64,000 nt of DNA from Planococcus shenhongbingii (GCF_030413635.1 NZ_CP129235.1:1364001-1428000), one strand, 5' to 3'; numbered from the stretch's first letter, positions 17,367 to 27,425 are shown. Numbers and translations are program-made. The notes: generated from the letters alone by a model not told the origin.

Positions 17367-20120
17367 ATGAGTTGGTTTAAAAATATATGGGACCGTTTAT
17401 TTTTCCAAGACACGGAAGAAGAAGTAAATGAAGTGGCCCAAGAGCAGGAAGCGGCACCGAAAGCCCCTTCTAAAAAATCACCATTTCGTTTTCCGGTTAT
17501 AACAGATGATGAAAAAAGCAAGTTTTTAAAACAGAACCCTCGCACAGGATTCTCCACAGAACCTTTGCAGCAGGAGAAAACAAAAGCCGAAGCTCTGAGA
17601 ACAGCACCATCAAAACGCAGACCGAGCAGTCCTGCATTAAATAAGAATCGCCGCTATGAACCGGCCGGTTCTTATGTACAAGACTATACGCCGCCAAACC
17701 CTGCACGGCCGGCAGCACAAGCATATGAAACACCAAGGACCGCAAGAAATGTGGAAAAAGCGCCAGTCCCATCCGTACCGAAAAAACCGGAAATCAAAAA
17801 TTATGAAGCGCCGAAACCGGTAAAGCCGGCAAAACCTCGGAGTCTTGACACGCAGCCAATAAAGAAAACCCGCAGCTTTGAACCAGGTCGGGTTCCTTCG
17901 CCAATTCATGGCTACAATGACAGCAAGCCAACTCCGACGATAAACGAGTTAGAGAAAAAAGAAATAAGATTCTATCCGAAAAAAATTCTGTCAACTTATG
18001 CCCAAGATGCTATTGATTTGAAAAGAATTAAGGCTTTAGGGCAAGCGCCGGATGCAACAGCAACTCCAGAAAGTCAAACAACTGCAACGCCTGACAAACA
18101 ACCGGCATTGCAAGCACAAGCTTCCCAAGAACCGCCGATGACTGAAGAGGCATCAATAGTTCAAGAACATCCGGTTATTGAAGAGACGCCAGCTGTGCAA
18201 GAGCAAACGATTGTGGAAGAGACATCAATAGTGCAAGAACATCCGGTTATTGAAGAACTGCCGGAAATCCAAAACATGGCAATCATTGAAGATAGACCGA
18301 TTGTTCAACCACAACCGGAAATTTCAGAACAGCTAGTGCCTGACGTTCCAATCATGGTAGAAGCTCAAGAAGTTAAAAAAGTATCTGCGCCTGCTGAAAT
18401 TGCTGCAATTGAAGTACAAGAAACAGCAGCCGAAAAACCAAACCCTCTGAAAAAAGCAACGAAACCAGAAGGGAAACGTGAGAAGACGGTACCATTCAAT
18501 GTACTGATGTTGAAATCAGACAAAGAGCGGCTTAAAAAGCCTCTTCCGCCGAAATCCCCTGGTTTGGAAAGCAAAAAAGAGGAAGTTGTAACAACTGAAG
18601 AAAAACCTCCTAAAAAAATCGATGTTAATACGCAATTAATGTCAGAAGTAATAGCATCTTCAAAACAAGAGGAATCGATAGAACCGGTTAAAGCAGTTAA
18701 AGAAGCAGTTCCATATAAACGTCCGGAAATTGGTGTTCTGCGCCCACCTGAAAATGATTTGATTGATGAAACATGGATGGAAGAGCAAGGAGAACGGCTT
18801 ATTGAAGCGTTGTCTCATTTCCAGATCCAAGCATCGATTTTAAGCATTGTGCAAGGTCCGGCAGTTACGCAATTTGAAGTGACGGTTGCACAAGGGGTGA
18901 AAGTCAGCAAAATCCGCAATTTAGCAGACGATTTGAAATTGGCTTTAGCAGCAAAAGATATACGCATTCAAGCGCCGATTCCGGGGAAAAGTTCGATTGG
19001 CATCGAAATACCTAATCGCAAATCCCGTCCTGTCCGAATTTCAGAAGTAATTGGCAGCCCTGTTTTCGAAAGTTCAGAATCGCCGCTTGAAGCAGCTTTG
19101 GGGCTCGACTTGACAGGGAAACCGGTTACGCTGGATTTGCGTAAAATGCCGCACGGTTTAATAGCAGGAGCTACTGGCTCTGGCAAAAGTGTATGCATCA
19201 ATTCAGTATTGATAAGTTTGCTCTATAAATCGTCTCCGCGCGATTTGAAATTATTGCTGATTGACCCTAAAATGGTGGAACTGGCGCCGTACAACCATAT
19301 CCCTCATTTGATCAGCCCTGTCATAACTGACGTCAAGGCAGCGACAGCTTCGCTTAAATGGGCAGTAGAAGAAATGGAACGGCGTTACAAGCTGTTCGCG
19401 CATGTCGGAGTACGGGATTTAAACCGCTACAATAAACTGGTTAAAGAAAAGGGCGATCATGCCCAGCATTTGCCTTATATTCTAATCATCATTGACGAGT
19501 TAGCCGATTTAATGATGATGTCGCCTTCTGATGTTGAAGACGCTATTTGCCGGATTGCCCAAAAGGCACGTGCATGCGGAATACATCTTGTAATTGCGAC
19601 ACAACGACCTTCAGTGGATGTGATTACCGGCCTTATCAAATCGAATATCCCGACGCGCATTGCTTTTTCAGTGTCTTCACAAGTCGACAGCCGGACGATT
19701 CTGGATACTCAAGGAGCGGAGAGGCTGCTTGGAAGAGGGGACATGCTGTATCTTGGAAATGGAATGTCCGCACCGGTCCGCCTTCAAGGCACGTTTGTTA
19801 CAGATGAAGAAATTGAAGAGGTTATTGCCCATGTCCGAAAACAAGGTGAACCAGAATATTTCTTTAAAGAAGAAGAACTGATTAAACGCAGTGATTCTCC
19901 TGATATGCAAGATGATTTATTTGAAGAAGCTTGCCGTTTTATCATTTCTCAAGGCAGCGCTTCTACTTCTCTGTTGCAGCGGAAGTTCCATATTGGTTAT
20001 AATCGGGCAGCAAGATTAATGGACATGATTGAGCAGCATGGCTTTATCTCTGAACAAAATGGCAGCAAGGCAAGAGCGGTTTTGATAACAGAAGAGGATA
20101 TGGCGGATGTTTTTCAGTAA
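17367..20120 (+). CDS. sftA: DNA translocase SftA (FtsK/SpoIIIE family)
   Basis: Soluble septum-associated DNA motor that clears chromosomal DNA from the closing septum. The 917 residues comprise a septal-targeting N-terminus without membrane helices, a long Pro/Glu-rich linker (about 90-440), the FtsK alpha/beta motor with Walker A GATGSGKS (601-608) and Walker B LIIIDELADLMM, and a C-terminal winged-helix gamma domain (ASTSLLQRKFHIGYNRAARL). Lack of N-terminal helices separates it from SpoIIIE. The linker holds a duplicated IVQEHPVIEE segment. It is the last gene of the ytpQ-ytpR-sftA unit. Confidence 0.93.
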   Translation: MSWFKNIWDRLFFQDTEEEVNEVAQEQEAAPKAPSKKSPFRFPVITDDEKSKFLKQNPRTGFSTEPLQQEKTKAEALRTAPSKRRPSSPALNKNRRYEPAGSYVQDYTPPNPARPAAQAYETPRTARNVEKAPVPSVPKKPEIKNYEAPKPVKPAKPRSLDTQPIKKTRSFEPGRVPSPIHGYNDSKPTPTINELEKKEIRFYPKKILSTYAQDAIDLKRIKALGQAPDATATPESQTTATPDKQPALQAQASQEPPMTEEASIVQEHPVIEETPAVQEQTIVEETSIVQEHPVIEELPEIQNMAIIEDRPIVQPQPEISEQLVPDVPIMVEAQEVKKVSAPAEIAAIEVQETAAEKPNPLKKATKPEGKREKTVPFNVLMLKSDKERLKKPLPPKSPGLESKKEEVVTTEEKPPKKIDVNTQLMSEVIASSKQEESIEPVKAVKEAVPYKRPEIGVLRPPENDLIDETWMEEQGERLIEALSHFQIQASILSIVQGPAVTQFEVTVAQGVKVSKIRNLADDLKLALAAKDIRIQAPIPGKSSIGIEIPNRKSRPVRISEVIGSPVFESSESPLEAALGLDLTGKPVTLDLRKMPHGLIAGATGSGKSVCINSVLISLLYKSSPRDLKLLLIDPKMVELAPYNHIPHLISPVITDVKAATASLKWAVEEMERRYKLFAHVGVRDLNRYNKLVKEKGDHAQHLPYILIIIDELADLMMMSPSDVEDAICRIAQKARACGIHLVIATQRPSVDVITGLIKSNIPTRIAFSVSSQVDSRTILDTQGAERLLGRGDMLYLGNGMSAPVRLQGTFVTDEEIEEVIAHVRKQGEPEYFFKEEELIKRSDSPDMQDDLFEEACRFIISQGSASTSLLQRKFHIGYNRAARLMDMIEQHGFISEQNGSKARAVLITEEDMADVFQ

Positions 20121-20182
20121 ATAATGCCCATGAAGCTATAAACAACAGGAAATATCGGTTATATCATCGGCTCCATAAAAGA

Positions 20183-20191
20183 TGGTATAAT
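20183..20191 (+). promoter_or_regulatory. Likely murC promoter, extended -10
   Basis: TGGTATAAT at 20183-20191 is an extended -10 for SigA. No good -35 is seen, as often with extended -10 promoters. It is about 85 bases before the murC ATG. Confidence 0.55.
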
Positions 20192-20276
20192 CGAGTGATT
20201 GCATTATGTGACCAGCTATAGATTTCGCTCGGCGATTCGTATAGACTAATTTTCAACTTCCACAGGAGGTTCATTT

Positions 20277-21590
20277 ATGACAGTTTTACATTTTACCGGA
20301 ATTAAAGGTTCTGGTATGAGCCCGCTTGCCCAAATCATGCATGATATGGGAGAGCAAGTGCAAGGTTCAGATATTGAAAAGTATTTCTTTACAGAAGATC
20401 GTCTGCATGAAAGAGGCATCACGATTCTGCCTTTCGACGAGAATAATATTCATGAAAACATGACAATCATCGCGGGAAATGCCTTTAACGATAATCATCC
20501 AGAGTTAGTAAAAGCACGGGAACTGGGAGCGACAATCATCCGCTACCATGAGTTCCTGGGTGACTTGATGAAGCAGTATGTATCAGTTGCGATTACCGGG
20601 GCACACGGGAAAACATCCACGACCGGTTTGATGGCGCATATACTTGATGGGTATAAACCGGTCTCTTATTTGATTGGGGATGGCACTGGATTCGGCAAAG
20701 CGAATTCCCATTTCTTTGTTGCCGAAGCATGCGAATATCGCCGTCATTTTTTAGCTTATCACCCAGATTACGCCATTATGACAAATATCGATTTCGATCA
20801 TCCTGATTATTTTGGAGGAATCGATGACGTCTTTAGAGCATTTGAAGAAATGGCGCAGCAAGTGAAAAAATGCATCATTGCTTGTGGAGATGACGAATAT
20901 CTGCAAAGAATCCAAGCGCCGGTTCCAGTGGTTTACTACGGATTTGGACCTGAAAATGATTTTCAGGCAACAAATGTGATTAAGACAACAACTGGTACTA
21001 CTTTTGATGTGGTTATCAGAAATGAATTTTTCCACACCTTTACGATTCCGATGTTTGGAGACCATGCGATATTGAATGCTTTGGCGGTTATTTCACTTTG
21101 CCATTATGAGAATATCCCAGCTGACATTATACAGCAGCAGTTTTCAGATTACAGCGGAGTAAAACGCCGGTTTACGCAAACGGAAGTAGGCGGCCATATT
21201 CTTATCGATGATTATGCCCATCATCCGACAGAAATCCGAGCCACGTTGCAATCGGCCCGCCAAAAGTTCCCGGACCGGGAATTGATTGCGATATTCCAGC
21301 CGCATACATTTTCACGCACGCAAACTTTCCTGCAGGAATTTGCAGACAGTTTAAGGGAAGCGGATCATGTCTACCTATGCGATATCTTTGGTTCAGCACG
21401 TGAAGCAGCAGGAGTTTTGACGATCCATGATCTCGAAGTGAAGATTGAAGGCAGCCACTTTCTGCAAATAGATAATATGGCTCCTTTGCTTTCACATGAC
21501 AAAGGCGTCTTTATATTTATGGGTGCAGGAGATGTCACTAAATTCCAAGAAGCATTCGAAAAATTAATCACTGCAGAAGAGACAGTTTGA
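20277..21590 (+). CDS. murC: UDP-N-acetylmuramate--L-alanine ligase
   Basis: Adds L-alanine to UDP-MurNAc in peptidoglycan precursor synthesis. The 437-residue protein has the N-terminal Rossmann-like [14 protein letters not shown], the Mur-ligase ATP loop [11 protein letters not shown] (106-116), and the central motifs [11 protein letters not shown] and [19 protein letters not shown] is 6-7 bases before the ATG. The stop codon lies inside the stem of its own terminator. Confidence 0.96.
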   Translation: MTVLHFTGIKGSGMSPLAQIMHDMGEQVQGSDIEKYFFTEDRLHERGITILPFDENNIHENMTIIAGNAFNDNHPELVKARELGATIIRYHEFLGDLMKQYVSVAITGAHGKTSTTGLMAHILDGYKPVSYLIGDGTGFGKANSHFFVAEACEYRRHFLAYHPDYAIMTNIDFDHPDYFGGIDDVFRAFEEMAQQVKKCIIACGDDEYLQRIQAPVPVVYYGFGPENDFQATNVIKTTTGTTFDVVIRNEFFHTFTIPMFGDHAILNALAVISLCHYENIPADIIQQQFSDYSGVKRRFTQTEVGGHILIDDYAHHPTEIRATLQSARQKFPDRELIAIFQPHTFSRTQTFLQEFADSLREADHVYLCDIFGSAREAAGVLTIHDLEVKIEGSHFLQIDNMAPLLSHDKGVFIFMGAGDVTKFQEAFEKLITAEETV

Positions 21591-21617
21591 CTTTTAAGTC
21601 AAATTGTCTTTTTTTAT
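21581..21617 (+). terminator. murC terminator overlapping the stop codon
   Basis: AGACAGTTTGACTT-TT-AAGTCAAATTGTCT followed by T6. The last codons and TGA of murC form the left arm. Confidence 0.88.
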
Positions 21618-21661
21618 GAAGGAATTCCTATAGATTTGTTGAATTAATCTAAAGACCCAGT

Positions 21662-21687
21662 GTTTAGGTAGGCTAAGGGTAGGGTAG
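21662..21687 (+). promoter_or_regulatory. SigB-type promoter of ytxGHJ
   Basis: GTTTAG (21662-21667), 14-base spacer, GGGTAG (21682-21687), against the SigB consensus GTTTaa-N12-15-GGGtAt. It is 39 bases before the ytxG ATG. In B. subtilis the ytxGHJ operon is controlled by SigB and SigH, which agrees. Confidence 0.8.
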
Positions 21688-21726
21688 AAAAGATAGTATA
21701 ACAGTTTTGGAAAAGGAGGAAACAGC

Positions 21727-22218
21727 ATGGATTGGAAAATACTGCTTTACATAGCTGCAATTGTCGCGGCTATCGGATTTTTAATTTTATGCGTAGCATT
21801 GGCTATGACATTAAATTCCCTTAAAAACACATTAAAAGAAGTTTCAGGCACAGTATCCGGCCTGGAAAACCAATTACAGGGTGTGACGTTGGAAACAACA
21901 AACCTTCTGCATAAGACAAATGAATTAGCAGAAGACATCCAGGTGAAATCAGAGAAGTTGAATACGGTGGTTGACGCCGTCAGGGGTGTGGGCAATGCCG
22001 TCACAGACCTGAACTCTTCAGTTAGACGCATCACCACAACAGTTTCTTCACAAGTTGAAGAAAATGAAGATAAGATTGCCCAAGTTGTACAATGGGGCAA
22101 TGTTGTCATGGGAATCCGCGATAAATGGAAAGAACGCAAAATTTATGAAGCACGCGCTTCATCATCTTATGCACCAGTTCCTGGGCAAAAGCGCTTGCCG
22201 CATAACGATCAGTTTTAA
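21727..22218 (+). CDS. ytxG: DUF948 general stress protein YtxG
   Basis: A 163-residue protein with an N-terminal membrane helix (LLYIAAIVAAIGFLILCVAL) and a coiled-coil-forming region (residues 30-110) as in DUF948 proteins. First gene of a three-gene stress operon; function unknown. SD AAGGAGG; ytxH starts 30 bases after the stop. Confidence 0.88.
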   Translation: MDWKILLYIAAIVAAIGFLILCVALAMTLNSLKNTLKEVSGTVSGLENQLQGVTLETTNLLHKTNELAEDIQVKSEKLNTVVDAVRGVGNAVTDLNSSVRRITTTVSSQVEENEDKIAQVVQWGNVVMGIRDKWKERKIYEARASSSYAPVPGQKRLPHNDQF

Positions 22219-22248
22219 TTGACCAAAACAATAATGGAGGAATGTAAA

Positions 22249-23169
22249 ATGACACAAAACAATAACAATAATACTAATAACCAGCGTCCAGATTATAATG
22301 AATCGCAATACAATAAAAACTATTATTCTCCAAATCAGCAAAATACGAATCAGAATCCCAACCAAAATTCCAATCAAAACACTTATTACGCAAATGAAAG
22401 TGCTTTTAACCAAAGTGATTACGTGCCGCAGTCATACGGTATGGGCAACCGCTACGACGATCTATATGATTACGAAGAAGAAGCAGGCTCAAAAGATTTC
22501 ATTATTGGTGCATTAATCGGAGGCATCATCGGCGCAGCAACTGCTTTATTCCTGGCACCAAAATCAGGCAAAGAATTGCGTTCGGACTTGAATACGCATG
22601 CTGGCACGTTAAAAGAAAAAACTTCAAGCTATACAGATACAGCTAAAGAGAAATCCAGCGGCTTGACTCAGCAAGTGAAAGAACAGTCAACAAAAGTTGT
22701 TGATAAAGTGAAAAACCTTAAAGGCGGCCAGTCACCAATGGATGACGGCACAGCCTCTTCTGAAGGCGAAGAACAAATTGAAATGCTGGATACTGTTCAA
22801 AATTCAGTAGATCAAGCTGAATCAGCAGGCCATGAAGCATTCGCTTCGACTGCAAGTGCATTGAAAGAAGCTGTAGAAGAAGTTAAAGAAGAGAAAAAAG
22901 CAGAACAAAAAGGCAGCACAAGCTCTAGCACGAGCGGTTCTACAAGCACTACTGGAACTGCAGGCACGACTGGTTCAACAAGCACTACCGGCTCAACAGG
23001 AACGGGCAGCACAAGCACTTCTGGAACATCTGGAAGCACTGGCAGCTCAAACAAAAACAGCTCCAGCAATAACAGCTTCAACAAAAACAACAATAGTTCC
23101 AATAAATCAAATTCAAGCAGCAATAGCTCCAACAAGAACAGTTCTAGCAACAACAAATCAACGAAATAA
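22249..23169 (+). CDS. ytxH: YtxH domain stress protein with low-complexity tails
   Basis: A 306-residue protein, longer than B. subtilis YtxH (about 150). It has an Asn/Gln/Tyr-rich N-terminus (residues 1-70), a YtxH domain with a glycine-rich membrane helix (FIIGALIGGIIGAATALFLA) and the family motif PKSGKELR, an amphipathic helical region, and a 100-residue Ser/Thr/Gly then Ser/Asn/Lys tail with imperfect TGSTSTTGS repeats. The ATG at 22249 has TGGAGGAATG before it; the open frame from 22219 begins within the ytxG-ytxH gap. Function unknown. Confidence 0.85.
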   Translation: MTQNNNNNTNNQRPDYNESQYNKNYYSPNQQNTNQNPNQNSNQNTYYANESAFNQSDYVPQSYGMGNRYDDLYDYEEEAGSKDFIIGALIGGIIGAATALFLAPKSGKELRSDLNTHAGTLKEKTSSYTDTAKEKSSGLTQQVKEQSTKVVDKVKNLKGGQSPMDDGTASSEGEEQIEMLDTVQNSVDQAESAGHEAFASTASALKEAVEEVKEEKKAEQKGSTSSSTSGSTSTTGTAGTTGSTSTTGSTGTGSTSTSGTSGSTGSSNKNSSSNNSFNKNNNSSNKSNSSSNSSNKNSSSNNKSTK

Positions 23170-23185
23170 TCTAGGAGCGGGTTAA

Positions 23186-23515
23186 ATGGAAAATTTAGTG
23201 CGTGTACAAGATTTAGACAGTTTAAAACAGGCGACAGCTGGTACACAGCATTACTGGCTGTTCAAACATAGCAGTACGTGTCCAGTTTCAGCTGCAGCTT
23301 GGAATGAGTTCAACGAATATTGTTCTTTGCATCCCAATCAATTATTTTTATTCTTGGTAGTCCAGGAAGACCGGGAGTTATCGACAAATATTGAGGCGCT
23401 AACGCAAATCAAGCATGAATCGCCACAATTATTTCACTTTTCCAATCAAGTAGTTGATTGGCATGCATCGCATGGCAATATTACAAGTAAATCCATGCAG
23501 GAATTTATTGCATAA
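23186..23515 (+). CDS. ytxJ: Bacillithiol-system-associated redox protein YtxJ
   Basis: A 109-residue thioredoxin-like monothiol protein. KHSSTCPVSAAAWNEF places a single active-site-type cysteine where thioredoxins have CxxC; IKHESPQLFHF is the cis-Pro region. The YtxJ family is linked to bacillithiol redox control. Third gene of the SigB-type ytxGHJ operon; SD AGGAGCGG. Confidence 0.88.
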   Translation: MENLVRVQDLDSLKQATAGTQHYWLFKHSSTCPVSAAAWNEFNEYCSLHPNQLFLFLVVQEDRELSTNIEALTQIKHESPQLFHFSNQVVDWHASHGNITSKSMQEFIA

Positions 23516-23518
23516 CAA

Positions 23519-23549
23519 AGAGCCGAAGCCTTGTTGCTTCGGCTTTTTG
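23519..23549 (+). terminator. ytxGHJ terminator
   Basis: AGCCGAAGC-loop-GCTTCGGCT followed by TTTT, directly after ytxJ. Confidence 0.9.
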
Positions 23550-23554
23550 ATGTC

Positions 23555-23576
23555 TTTAACGCTTTAGTACGTTAAA
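23555..23576. promoter_or_regulatory. Inverted repeat upstream of aroA, candidate operator
   Basis: TTTAACG-N8-CGTTAAA, a perfect 7-bp inverted repeat. A third CGTTAAA follows in direct orientation at 23578-23584. It lies just upstream of the -35 region. Confidence 0.5.
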
Positions 23577-23593
23577 TCGTTAAAAGAAATTTC

Positions 23594-23622
23594 GTGACTT
23601 TACCGAATACTTTGCATATAAT
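23594..23622 (+). promoter_or_regulatory. aroA SigA promoter
   Basis: GTGACT (23594-23599), 17-base spacer, TATAAT (23617-23622). The -10 is perfect and the -35 matches 4 of 6. Confidence 0.7.
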
Positions 23623-23683
23623 AGTTCTAATGTGTTAACATTACTCACTAAGTAAGGTGATTTACGAAAGGGGAAGTAAAAGA

Positions 23684-24769
23684 ATGAGCCATTCAGAGTT
23701 AGAGCAGCTTAGAGAAAAAGTCGATGCAGTCAACCTGCAAATTCTTTCTCTTATCAACGAGAGAGCAACAGTCATCCAAGAAATCGGTAAGATCAAGGAG
23801 AAACAAGGTGTAAACCGTTACGATCCGTTACGTGAGCGCCATATGCTGAATTTGTTAAAAGAAAATAATAACGGGCCACTGGCACAAAAAACCGTTGATC
23901 ATATTTTTAAAGAAATCTTTAAATCAGCCCTTGATATGCAAGAAGAAGATCACCGCAAAGCACTTTTAGTATCACGTAAAAAGAAACCTGAAGATACTAT
24001 TATTACGATTAATGGGGAACAAATTGGTGAAGGTACGCCATCATTCATCTTTGGTCCTTGTGCAGTAGAATCCCAAGAACAAGTTTCTAAAGTCGCTGAA
24101 GCTATCGGAGCTAAAGGCCTTCGTTTAATCCGGGGCGGAGCATACAAACCACGTACATCTCCTTATGATTTCCAAGGATTGGGACTTGAAGGTTTAAAAA
24201 TGTTGAAAGCAGCTGCAGATCAATATAATTTAGCTGTTGTATCTGAAATTGTAACACCTCATCATTTGGAAGAAGCATTGCCATTCGTGGATGTAGTCCA
24301 AGTAGGTGCGCGCAATATGCAGAACTTCGAACTTCTGAAAGCAGTTGGCCAAATCAACAAACCTGTTTTGCTAAAACGAGGAATGTCAGCAACAATTGAT
24401 GAGTTCATCAATGCTGCCGAATACATCATTGCTTCCGGAAACGATCAGATTATTCTTTGTGAACGCGGCATTCGGACATATGAAAAAGCAACACGAAATA
24501 CGCTTGATATTTCAGCTGTTCCAATACTAAAACAAGAAACTCACCTTCCAGTATTTGTGGATGTAACTCATTCAACTGGACGCCGTGATTTATTGCTTCC
24601 AGCTGCTAAAGCGGCAATCGCAATCGGCGCTGATGGAGTTATGGCAGAAGTGCACCCAGATCCAGCCGTTGCTTTATCAGATGCTGCACAGCAAATGGAT
24701 TTAAACCAATTCGACGAATACTACGATGCTTTGATGAAATTCATGAAGCAATACGAATTGAAAATGTAA
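23684..24769 (+). CDS. aroA: Bifunctional chorismate mutase / DAHP synthase
   Basis: First enzyme of the shikimate pathway (phosphoenolpyruvate + erythrose-4-phosphate to DAHP) fused to a chorismate mutase. Residues 1-90 are an AroQ-type helical chorismate mutase ([33 protein letters not shown]), which gives feedback control by chorismate/prephenate in Bacillus; residues 95-361 are the type I-beta DAHP synthase barrel ([41 protein letters not shown]). ATG at 23684 follows AAAGGGG. The 361-residue length matches B. subtilis AroA (AroG). Confidence 0.95.
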   Translation: MSHSELEQLREKVDAVNLQILSLINERATVIQEIGKIKEKQGVNRYDPLRERHMLNLLKENNNGPLAQKTVDHIFKEIFKSALDMQEEDHRKALLVSRKKKPEDTIITINGEQIGEGTPSFIFGPCAVESQEQVSKVAEAIGAKGLRLIRGGAYKPRTSPYDFQGLGLEGLKMLKAAADQYNLAVVSEIVTPHHLEEALPFVDVVQVGARNMQNFELLKAVGQINKPVLLKRGMSATIDEFINAAEYIIASGNDQIILCERGIRTYEKATRNTLDISAVPILKQETHLPVFVDVTHSTGRRDLLLPAAKAAIAIGADGVMAEVHPDPAVALSDAAQQMDLNQFDEYYDALMKFMKQYELKM

Positions 24770-24774
24770 TTGAT

Positions 24775-24800
24775 AAAAGCCGGGCAGCCCCCGGCTTTTT
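24775..24800 (+). terminator. aroA terminator
   Basis: AAAAGCCGGG-loop-CCCGGCTTTTT. Confidence 0.9.
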
Positions 24801-24867
24801 ATTTTTTGGGCTATAAGTTGAACTGAGAATTTTAGTACGGGAAAGTCTTTAAAACAGTTGTCAGGCC

Positions 24868-24930
24868 ATGCCTTTTCGACGAGCAGCGCACTTTCATGTT
24901 TCGAAGCTAGCGTAGCGATGCAGGTGCAAT
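24868..24930 (+). repeat. Solo copy of the element-B repeat module
   Basis: The stretch 24881-24923 (GAGCAGCGCACTTTCATGTT... through CGAAGCTAGCGTAGCGATGCAG) matches 37221-37263 inside element B with about four differences. It stands alone between aroA and ccpA. The rest of 24806-25125 shows a TTTTTGCC/GGCAAAAA hairpin (about 24943-24975) and no gene. Confidence 0.75.
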
Positions 24931-25125
24931 GCAGAAAAATAAGTTTTTGCCTTGCCCAAAGCGGTAGGCAAAAAAACATTTTTTAATTCAACTTTGCTGG
25001 GTTATTTTTTCAAGACGATTTTCATTTTAATGATGGATTTTGAGGCTATCAACCGATACTTTTATGAAAAGCGCAATAGTTTTGTAAAATGTCACCAGTA
25101 GAATCTAACATTGCCTTATTTTTAG

Positions 25126-25155
25126 TTGATAAGGTTAAACTTTTTATCGTATGAT
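25126..25155 (+). promoter_or_regulatory. ccpA promoter
   Basis: TTGATA (25126-25131), 18-base spacer, TATGAT (25150-25155). It overlaps the in-frame ATG at 25151, which argues for the downstream GTG start. Confidence 0.65.
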
Positions 25156-25183
25156 GAAAGATATAGGAAAGGAGGGCGCACCC

Positions 25184-26179
25184 GTGACCGTTACAATTTA
25201 TGATGTAGCAAGGGAAGCGAACGTTTCGATGGCTACGGTTTCTCGAGTAGTCAACGGCAACCAGAACGTAAAACCTGCTACAAGGAAAAAGGTATTAAAA
25301 GTAATAGAAGAGCTAGGTTATCGCCCTAATGCAGTAGCAAGAGGGCTGGCAAGCAAAAAGACCACCACGGTCGGCGTCATCATTCCGGATATTTCGAATA
25401 GCATGTATGCCGAACTTGCCCGTGGTATTGAAGATATTGCAACGATGTACCGTTATAATATCATTCTTTCGAATTCAGACCAAAAGCAGAACAAAGAACT
25501 TCAATTGCTTGAAACAATGCTCGGAAAACAAGTGGATGGCATCGTTTTCATGAGCGATGTAATCTCGAGTGAACTTCTTTATGAAATGGAACGATCACCG
25601 ACTCCGATCGTTCTGGCGGGATCTATTGATGAATCGAATAAGATTGCATCGGTAAATATCGATTATTATGGAGCGGCTTATGAAGCTGTGAAGAAATTGA
25701 TTGATAATGGCCATAAGAAAATCGCCTTTGTTTCGGGGCTTCTTAGCTCGAAAGTCAATAAGGATTATAAGTTAAAAGCTTATTTCCAGGCTTTACAAGA
25801 TGCAGGAATTGAGATTAACGAAGAACTTGTTGTTGAATGCAACAATTCCTATGATGAAGCAATTGAGGCTGTTGAAACCTTAAAACCTCTTGATCCTACA
25901 GCATATTTTGTCAGCAATGATGAAATGTCAATCGGCGTCATACATGCGGTAGAAGCTATCGGGAAAAAGATTCCAGAGGATGTCGAAATCATCAGTTATG
26001 AAAATTCCAAGTTAGCACGCATGGCTCGTCCTATGTTAACTTCGGTGGCACTTCCTCTGTATGATATCGGAGCCGTTTCCATGCGTCTATTGACAAAGTA
26101 CATGAATGCAGAAGAAATAGAAGAAAATCAAGTCATTCTTCCTTACCGTATTGAAGAACGGGAGTCTACTAAAAATTAA
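25184..26179 (+). CDS. ccpA: Catabolite control protein A
   Basis: LacI-family master regulator of carbon catabolite control; with Ser-phosphorylated HPr it binds cre sites. The 331-residue protein starts with the DNA-binding HTH and hinge ([20 protein letters not shown], residues 3-22; [20 protein letters not shown]) followed by the periplasmic-binding-like core. GTG start at 25184 with GGAAAGGAGG 8 bases before it; the longer frame would begin inside the promoter. One cre site of consensus type lies at 42524-42538 in this window. Confidence 0.94.
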   Translation: MTVTIYDVAREANVSMATVSRVVNGNQNVKPATRKKVLKVIEELGYRPNAVARGLASKKTTTVGVIIPDISNSMYAELARGIEDIATMYRYNIILSNSDQKQNKELQLLETMLGKQVDGIVFMSDVISSELLYEMERSPTPIVLAGSIDESNKIASVNIDYYGAAYEAVKKLIDNGHKKIAFVSGLLSSKVNKDYKLKAYFQALQDAGIEINEELVVECNNSYDEAIEAVETLKPLDPTAYFVSNDEMSIGVIHAVEAIGKKIPEDVEIISYENSKLARMARPMLTSVALPLYDIGAVSMRLLTKYMNAEEIEENQVILPYRIEERESTKN

Positions 26180-26205
26180 GAATGGCCGAACTATGGGTCA
26201 AAATT

Positions 26206-26248
26206 AAAAAAGGAGCGTCCCCTGATTGGCAGGGAATGCTCCTTTTTT
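26206..26248. terminator. Bidirectional terminator between ccpA and acuC
   Basis: AAAAAAGGAGC-GTCCC...GGGAAT-GCTCCTTTTTT, with A tract and T tract on opposite sides, between convergent genes. Confidence 0.85.
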
Positions 26249-27425
26249 ATCCGTTCCGGATCATATACAAGGCTTTGTTCAGCATTTGATGGTTTTTATC
26301 GGTTATTTCTTCTTTTCGGGGAATGGCTTGATACATATTTACCGGATCTTCCCATGTTTCGATTAAAGGGACCGGCGACTCAGGCTGCCATTTGGACAGC
26401 CAATCCTCCGGCAACTTACCCGTGGGAAGAGGGAAATTGTTCATTTCCATCCATATAAGCGACCACGCTCGAGGCACAACCCGCCAAATATCATAGCCGC
26501 CGCCTCCAACTGCAATCCATCGGCCTTCACAGTACTCATGAGCCAGCTCATGGGCGATACGGGGGATTTCCCGGTAGATGTTCATCGTGCCGTACAAATG
26601 AGTCAGAGGGTCCAAATAATGCGCATCAGCGCCGTTCTGGGTTAAAATCACATCCGGCTTGAAAAATTCGATAATTTCCTTCATAGCAGTCCGGTAAATC
26701 TCCAGGAACGATTCATCTTCCGTAAAAGCGTCTATCGGAAAATTGAATGAGGTGCCGTAGCCTTGTCCACTGCCGCGCTCATTTATATTGCCGGTGCCCG
26801 GAAACAGATAACGTCCGGTTTCATGGATGGATACGGTGCAGACATCTGGATCATCATAAAAGCACCATTGCACACCATCACCGTGGTGTGCATCGGTATC
26901 AATATAAAGTACCCGGGCACCGTACTTTTTTTTCATATAGTTAATGGCAACCGAACTGTCATTATAAATGCAAAACCCAGAGGCCTTGCCGCGGAATCCA
27001 TGATGGAGGCCGCCGCCAAGGTTTAAAGCATGCTGCGCTTTGCCTTCCATGACATAATCGACCGCAGTCAGCGTCCCACCAACCAAGCGGGCGCTGGCTT
27101 CGTGCATATTCTCAAAGATGGGAGTGTCTTCTGTTCCGATGCCATAGCTTTCCCCAGCTTCCGGTGAAATTTCTCCACGGCTCGCTTGCTTCACAATTTC
27201 AATATAGCGCTGATCGTGGGCAAGCATCAATTCTTCATCGGTTGCGATGCGGGCAGGCACAATAAGTGCTTCTGGAAGCGCATTCATTTTCCGGAGCAGG
27301 TCGACGGTCAACACCAGTCTTTTTTGATTGAAAGGATGCGTATCAGAAAATTTATACCCCAGTTGATCTTCTGAATAGACGAATACAGCATGTTTTATTC
27401 GTTCATTTGTGGTGTGTTTGGCCAT
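26247..27425 (-). CDS. acuC: AcuC, class I-type protein deacetylase
   Basis: Histone-deacetylase-fold zinc enzyme that removes the acetyl group from acetyl-CoA synthetase (AcsA), restoring its activity (established in B. subtilis). The 392 residues contain LNLGGGLHHGFRGKASGFC, the zinc motif IDTDAHHGDGVQ, VSIHETGRYLFPGTG and ILTQNGADAHYLDPL. The ATG at 27423-27425 overlaps the acuB end by 31 bases, with GAAGG about 11 bases upstream; no better in-frame start exists. Last gene of acuA-acuB-acuC. Confidence 0.93.
   Translation of the reverse strand: MAKHTTNERIKHAVFVYSEDQLGYKFSDTHPFNQKRLVLTVDLLRKMNALPEALIVPARIATDEELMLAHDQRYIEIVKQASRGEISPEAGESYGIGTEDTPIFENMHEASARLVGGTLTAVDYVMEGKAQHALNLGGGLHHGFRGKASGFCIYNDSSVAINYMKKKYGARVLYIDTDAHHGDGVQWCFYDDPDVCTVSIHETGRYLFPGTGNINERGSGQGYGTSFNFPIDAFTEDESFLEIYRTAMKEIIEFFKPDVILTQNGADAHYLDPLTHLYGTMNIYREIPRIAHELAHEYCEGRWIAVGGGGYDIWRVVPRAWSLIWMEMNNFPLPTGKLPEDWLSKWQPESPVPLIETWEDPVNMYQAIPRKEEITDKNHQMLNKALYMIRNG

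Noticed and set aside
22812-23246. Leucine-rich antisense frame over the ytxH tail
   Set aside because: Product of the low-complexity Ser/Asn/Gly codons read backwards; not a membrane protein gene.
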